31,967 bases of DNA, from assembly GCA_035317605.1 (NCBI GenBank), contig DATHGT010000141.1, positions 1 to 31,967 on the forward strand, written 5' to 3'. Under the pieces are notes generated by a model. The model ran no database searches and was not told the origin of the DNA. It was given only the letters and a program-made list of their open reading frames with translations. This document shows positions 29,841 to 31,967 of the stretch, piece after piece. The DNA comes from DATHGT01 sp035317605 (lineage in GTDB: Bacteria > Methylomirabilota > Methylomirabilia > Rokubacteriales > CSP1-6). Within the stretch, counting starts at the first letter, position 1. Each line of letters starts with the position of its first letter. The position numbers were made by a program, and so were the translations under genes.

Positions 29841-30721
29841 CAGTACGTCACCTTCTTCTCGGCGTAGCGGAACTGGAGCGCGGTGAGCCCGATCACCACG
29901 ATCATCAGGATCACCGACTGGGCGGCCGAGAACCCCAGCTCGAGTCCCTGGAACCCGTCCTTCCACGCCTTGTAGACGAGCAGCGAGGTGGCGTCGCCCG
30001 GCCCGCCCTGGGTGACCGCGTGCACGATGCCGAAGCTCTCGAAGAACGCGAACGTCATGTTCAGCGTGAACAGGAAGAACGTCACCGGGGAGAGCAGCGG
30101 AAAGGTGATCGCGAAGAACTTGCGGAAGGGCCCGGCGCCGTCGACGCTGGCCGCTTCGAGCACCGAGGCCGGGATGGCCTGGAGCCCGGCCAGGTAGAAG
30201 GCCAGGTTGTAGCCGAACTGCTTCCACACCGCGGTGACGATGATCAGCGCGAGCGCCACCCAGCCTTCGAGCAGCCAGTTGAACCGGTACGCGGTCACGA
30301 ACGACAACAGGTACGGCAGCACGCCGTAGGACGGGTTGAAGATGAAGAGCCATACCACGCCGGCCACGGCGGGCGCGATGCCGTAGGGCCAGAGCAGCAG
30401 CGACCGGTAGACGGTGAGCCCGCGGATGCGCGCGTTGGCCATGGTGGCCAGGAACAGCGACACCCCGAGCCCGAGGAACGTCACCGCGACCGAGAAGATC
30501 ACGCTGGTCACGCCGGACCGGAGATAGGCGGCGTCACGGAACAATCGCTCGTAGTTGCCGAGGCCCGCGAAGAGCAGGCGATCGCCGAAGGGCGAGGCCC
30601 GAAACAGCGACAGCCGCAGCGACTCCACGGCCGGCCAGTAGAAGAACACGAGGATGATCACGAACTGCGGAGCCAGCAGCGCGTACGGCAGCCACCGGTT
30701 CCTGAACACCGCGCGCTTCAT
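29840..30721 (-). CDS. ugpA: ABC permease UgpA-like (MalF family)
   Basis: 293 residues, six membrane segments. Opens MKRAVFRNRWLPYALLAPQF, then FYWPAVESLRLSLFRASPFG. The EAA loop is LEAASVDGAGPFRKFFAITF, followed by PLLSPV. The motif TQGGPGDATSLLVYKAW is nearly constant in UgpA proteins. The ATG at 30719-30721 has no Shine-Dalgarno motif, only CAATCC; a G-rich tract lies 14 to 48 bases upstream. Confidence 0.92.
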   Translation of the reverse strand: MKRAVFRNRWLPYALLAPQFVIILVFFYWPAVESLRLSLFRASPFGDRLLFAGLGNYERLFRDAAYLRSGVTSVIFSVAVTFLGLGVSLFLATMANARIRGLTVYRSLLLWPYGIAPAVAGVVWLFIFNPSYGVLPYLLSFVTAYRFNWLLEGWVALALIIVTAVWKQFGYNLAFYLAGLQAIPASVLEAASVDGAGPFRKFFAITFPLLSPVTFFLFTLNMTFAFFESFGIVHAVTQGGPGDATSLLVYKAWKDGFQGLELGFSAAQSVILMIVVIGLTALQFRYAEKKVTY

Positions 30722-30734
30722 TGGATTGGGAGGG

Positions 30735-30769
30735 CCCCGACATGGCCCCCCAAACCCCCCAAACCCCCC
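30735..30769 (-). promoter_or_regulatory. Four-tract G-quadruplex candidate in the ugpB-ugpA gap
   Basis: On the transcribed-sense (minus) strand there are three G6 tracts spaced by TTT, then CCATGTC and a G4 tract: loops of 3, 3 and 7. This fits the G3+N1-7 rule for a four-stranded structure. The 9-base unit CCCCCCAAA is tandem on the plus strand. It sits in the 102-base leader of ugpA. Confidence 0.5.
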
Positions 30770-30823
30770 AAGGCTCGGGACGCCCCCGCGAAGCCGTGGC
30801 GCCCCTCGATCACGCGTGTCATC

Positions 30824-31967
30824 TCACTTATACAGGGCGGCGAACTCCTTGAGGATCTCGCGGGACTTGGCCACCGCGTCGTCCAGTCCCTGCTTGGACG
30901 TCTTCTTGCCGCTGAAGATCAGCTCCATCTGTTCCTCGATGGCGTCGCGGATGGAGGCGTAGTTGCCGAGGCGGATGCCCTGGCTGTTCGGGGTGGTCTT
31001 GCCGCTGGTCATCTGGTTCACGGACGTCTTGAGGTGCGGGTTCTTCTGGTAGACGCCCGAGGCTTCCATGGCCTTGACCGCGGCGTTGCTGATCGGCAGA
31101 TAGCCGGTGATCCCCGCCCACCACGCCTGGTTCTCGGTGGACGCGATGTGTTTGAAGAACTGGGCCACGCCCTTGTAGTCGTCGGCCTTGGCGCCCTTCA
31201 GCACCCACAGCGTGGCCCCGCCGATGATCGAGTTCCCCTGGGGGAAGCCGGCCATGCGCGGCAGGAAGCCCGTGCCCCACGTGAACTTGCCTTCGGACAC
31301 GCGGGTGAGGTTGCCGATGTAGGCCGACGACGTCATGAAGATCCCGCACTCGCCGGCACCCATGTTGGCCTCGGCCTTGTTGAGACGGCCGTGATAGGTG
31401 AACCAGCCTTCCTTCACCCCGCGCGCGAGCAGGTCCATCATCTTGACGCCGAACGCGCCGTTGATCGAGAGCGTGGTGGCCAGGCCGTCGAAGCCGTTGC
31501 TGTGATCGGCGAAGGGCTGGTCGTGCCAGGCGTGCATGTTCTCGACGAGCACCCACGACGGCCACCCCGAGCTGGCCGGACACTTCACCCCCGCGGCCTG
31601 GAGCTTCTTGGCCATCGCTTCCACTTCGTCCCACGTGGCCGGCGCCTTGTCGGGCAGCCCGGCCTTCTTGAAGTGGTCCTTGTTGTAGTAGAGGATCGGC
31701 GTCGACGAGTTGAAGGCCATCGAGGACAGGTTGCCGCCCTGTGAGTAGTACGTCTTGACCGGCCCGATCAGATCGTTCCAGTCGATGGCGATCCCGTTGT
31801 CCTTCATGAGCTGGTAGACCGGATACACGGCGCCGGAGGACAGCATGGTCTGGGTGCCGACCTCGTACACCTGCACGACGTGCGGCGGCTGCTTGGCCCG
31901 ATAGGCGGCGATGGCGGCGTTCAGCGTCTCCGGGTACGAGCCCTTGAAGATCGCCTTCACCTCGTAG
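30824..31967 (-). CDS. ugpB: sn-Glycerol-3-phosphate-type binding protein UgpB, partial (open at the right edge)
   Basis: 380 residues visible; the frame continues past 31967, so the signal peptide and first 50 or so residues are outside. The stretch FKGSYPETLNAAIAAYRAKQ, then PPHVVQVYEVGTQTMLSSGAVYPVYQLM, is a hallmark of UgpB. Later parts include FNSSTPILYYNKDHFKKAGL, DEVEAMAKKLQAAGVKCPA and GWPSWVLVENMHAWHDQPFA, all UgpB-like. Binds glycerol-3-phosphate or glycerophosphocholine in the periplasm. The GTG at 31958-31960 is an internal Val, not the start. First visible gene of the operon; a ugpC ATPase may lie upstream. Confidence 0.95.
   Translation of the reverse strand, partial: YEVKAIFKGSYPETLNAAIAAYRAKQPPHVVQVYEVGTQTMLSSGAVYPVYQLMKDNGIAIDWNDLIGPVKTYYSQGGNLSSMAFNSSTPILYYNKDHFKKAGLPDKAPATWDEVEAMAKKLQAAGVKCPASSGWPSWVLVENMHAWHDQPFADHSNGFDGLATTLSINGAFGVKMMDLLARGVKEGWFTYHGRLNKAEANMGAGECGIFMTSSAYIGNLTRVSEGKFTWGTGFLPRMAGFPQGNSIIGGATLWVLKGAKADDYKGVAQFFKHIASTENQAWWAGITGYLPISNAAVKAMEASGVYQKNPHLKTSVNQMTSGKTTPNSQGIRLGNYASIRDAIEEQMELIFSGKKTSKQGLDDAVAKSREILKEFAALYK

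Noticed and set aside
30746..30769. Tandem CCCCCCAAA units as a CRISPR-like or telomere-like repeat
   Set aside because: Only about three 9-base units without spacers; simple low-complexity tract, reported instead as a quadruplex candidate.
30020..31744. 574-codon plus-strand frame opposite ugpA and ugpB
   Set aside because: Shadow of the minus-strand genes, with biased charged composition and no motif.
1..31967. tRNA, rRNA, CRISPR arrays, insertion-sequence ends
   Set aside because: Reading both strands, I saw no TPsiC-arm-like GTTCGA box in a cloverleaf, no regular spaced repeats and no transposase. A tRNAscan or covariance-model search was not possible here.

Overview
The window is a GC-rich, densely packed stretch of a bacterial chromosome. 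Gene content and style suggest a free-living soil or groundwater bacterium, possibly Candidatus Rokubacteria / Methylomirabilota. The reasons are many solute-binding proteins and ABC permeases, an amidohydrolase, an SDR, a luciferase-like F420-type oxidoreductase, a P450, a DUF222/HNH protein, and an F0 gene cluster separated from the F1 genes. That placement is inference from gene content only. No rRNA, tRNA, CRISPR array or insertion sequence was seen.

Layout. Bases 1-4400 (all minus strand): the N-terminal 570 codons of a DNA topoisomerase VI B subunit, open at the left edge, then a secreted DUF4189 protein, a DUF222/HNH protein and a small secreted OB-fold protein. Bases 4567-8603 (plus): two family-5 solute-binding proteins flanking a DUF2283 protein and a DinB-type protein. 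Bases 8607-11340 (minus): a coupled RidA, D-2-hydroxyacid dehydrogenase and cytochrome P450 operon. Bases 11526-14575 (plus): an Asp-box beta-propeller, an FAD-dependent amine-oxidase-type protein and a lone MalG-type permease. Bases 14576-18533: an amidohydrolase, an SDR, a stand-alone 5'-3' exonuclease and an LLM oxidoreductase. Bases 18544-21029 (minus): atpZ-like, atpI-like, atpB and atpE, followed by the redox sensor rex. Bases 21105-24995 (minus): a binding protein, ATPase and fused-permease ABC importer of the iron/polyamine type. Bases 25198-31967 (minus apart from a small island): glpK and a ugpB-ugpA-ugpE-ugpQ operon, open at the right edge.

How the genes fit together. The right part forms a glycerol-phosphate module: UgpBAE imports glycerophosphodiesters or glycerol-3-phosphate, the GDPD releases glycerol-3-phosphate, and GlpK phosphorylates glycerol. 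The two halves are separated by about 1.4 kb of different character. This holds a PIN-domain protein with a small partner (plus strand) and a wrecked TIR-domain gene (minus strand), which looks like a defence or toxin island placed between glpK and ugpQ. The F0 cluster ends in rex, which links proton/sodium-motive ATP synthesis genes to an NADH/NAD+ sensor in one transcript.

Points most worth following: a topoisomerase VI B subunit with a Pro-Lys hexapeptide-repeat tail; two tightly coupled operons of unknown purpose (RidA/D2HDH/P450 and propeller/oxidase/permease); a c subunit carrying most of the known Na+-ligand residues; a 9-bp GC hairpin pressed against the rex start codon; a four-tract G-quadruplex candidate before ugpA; and the TIR relic. 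None of these amounts to a demonstrated new system. The two uncharacterised operons are the best candidates.
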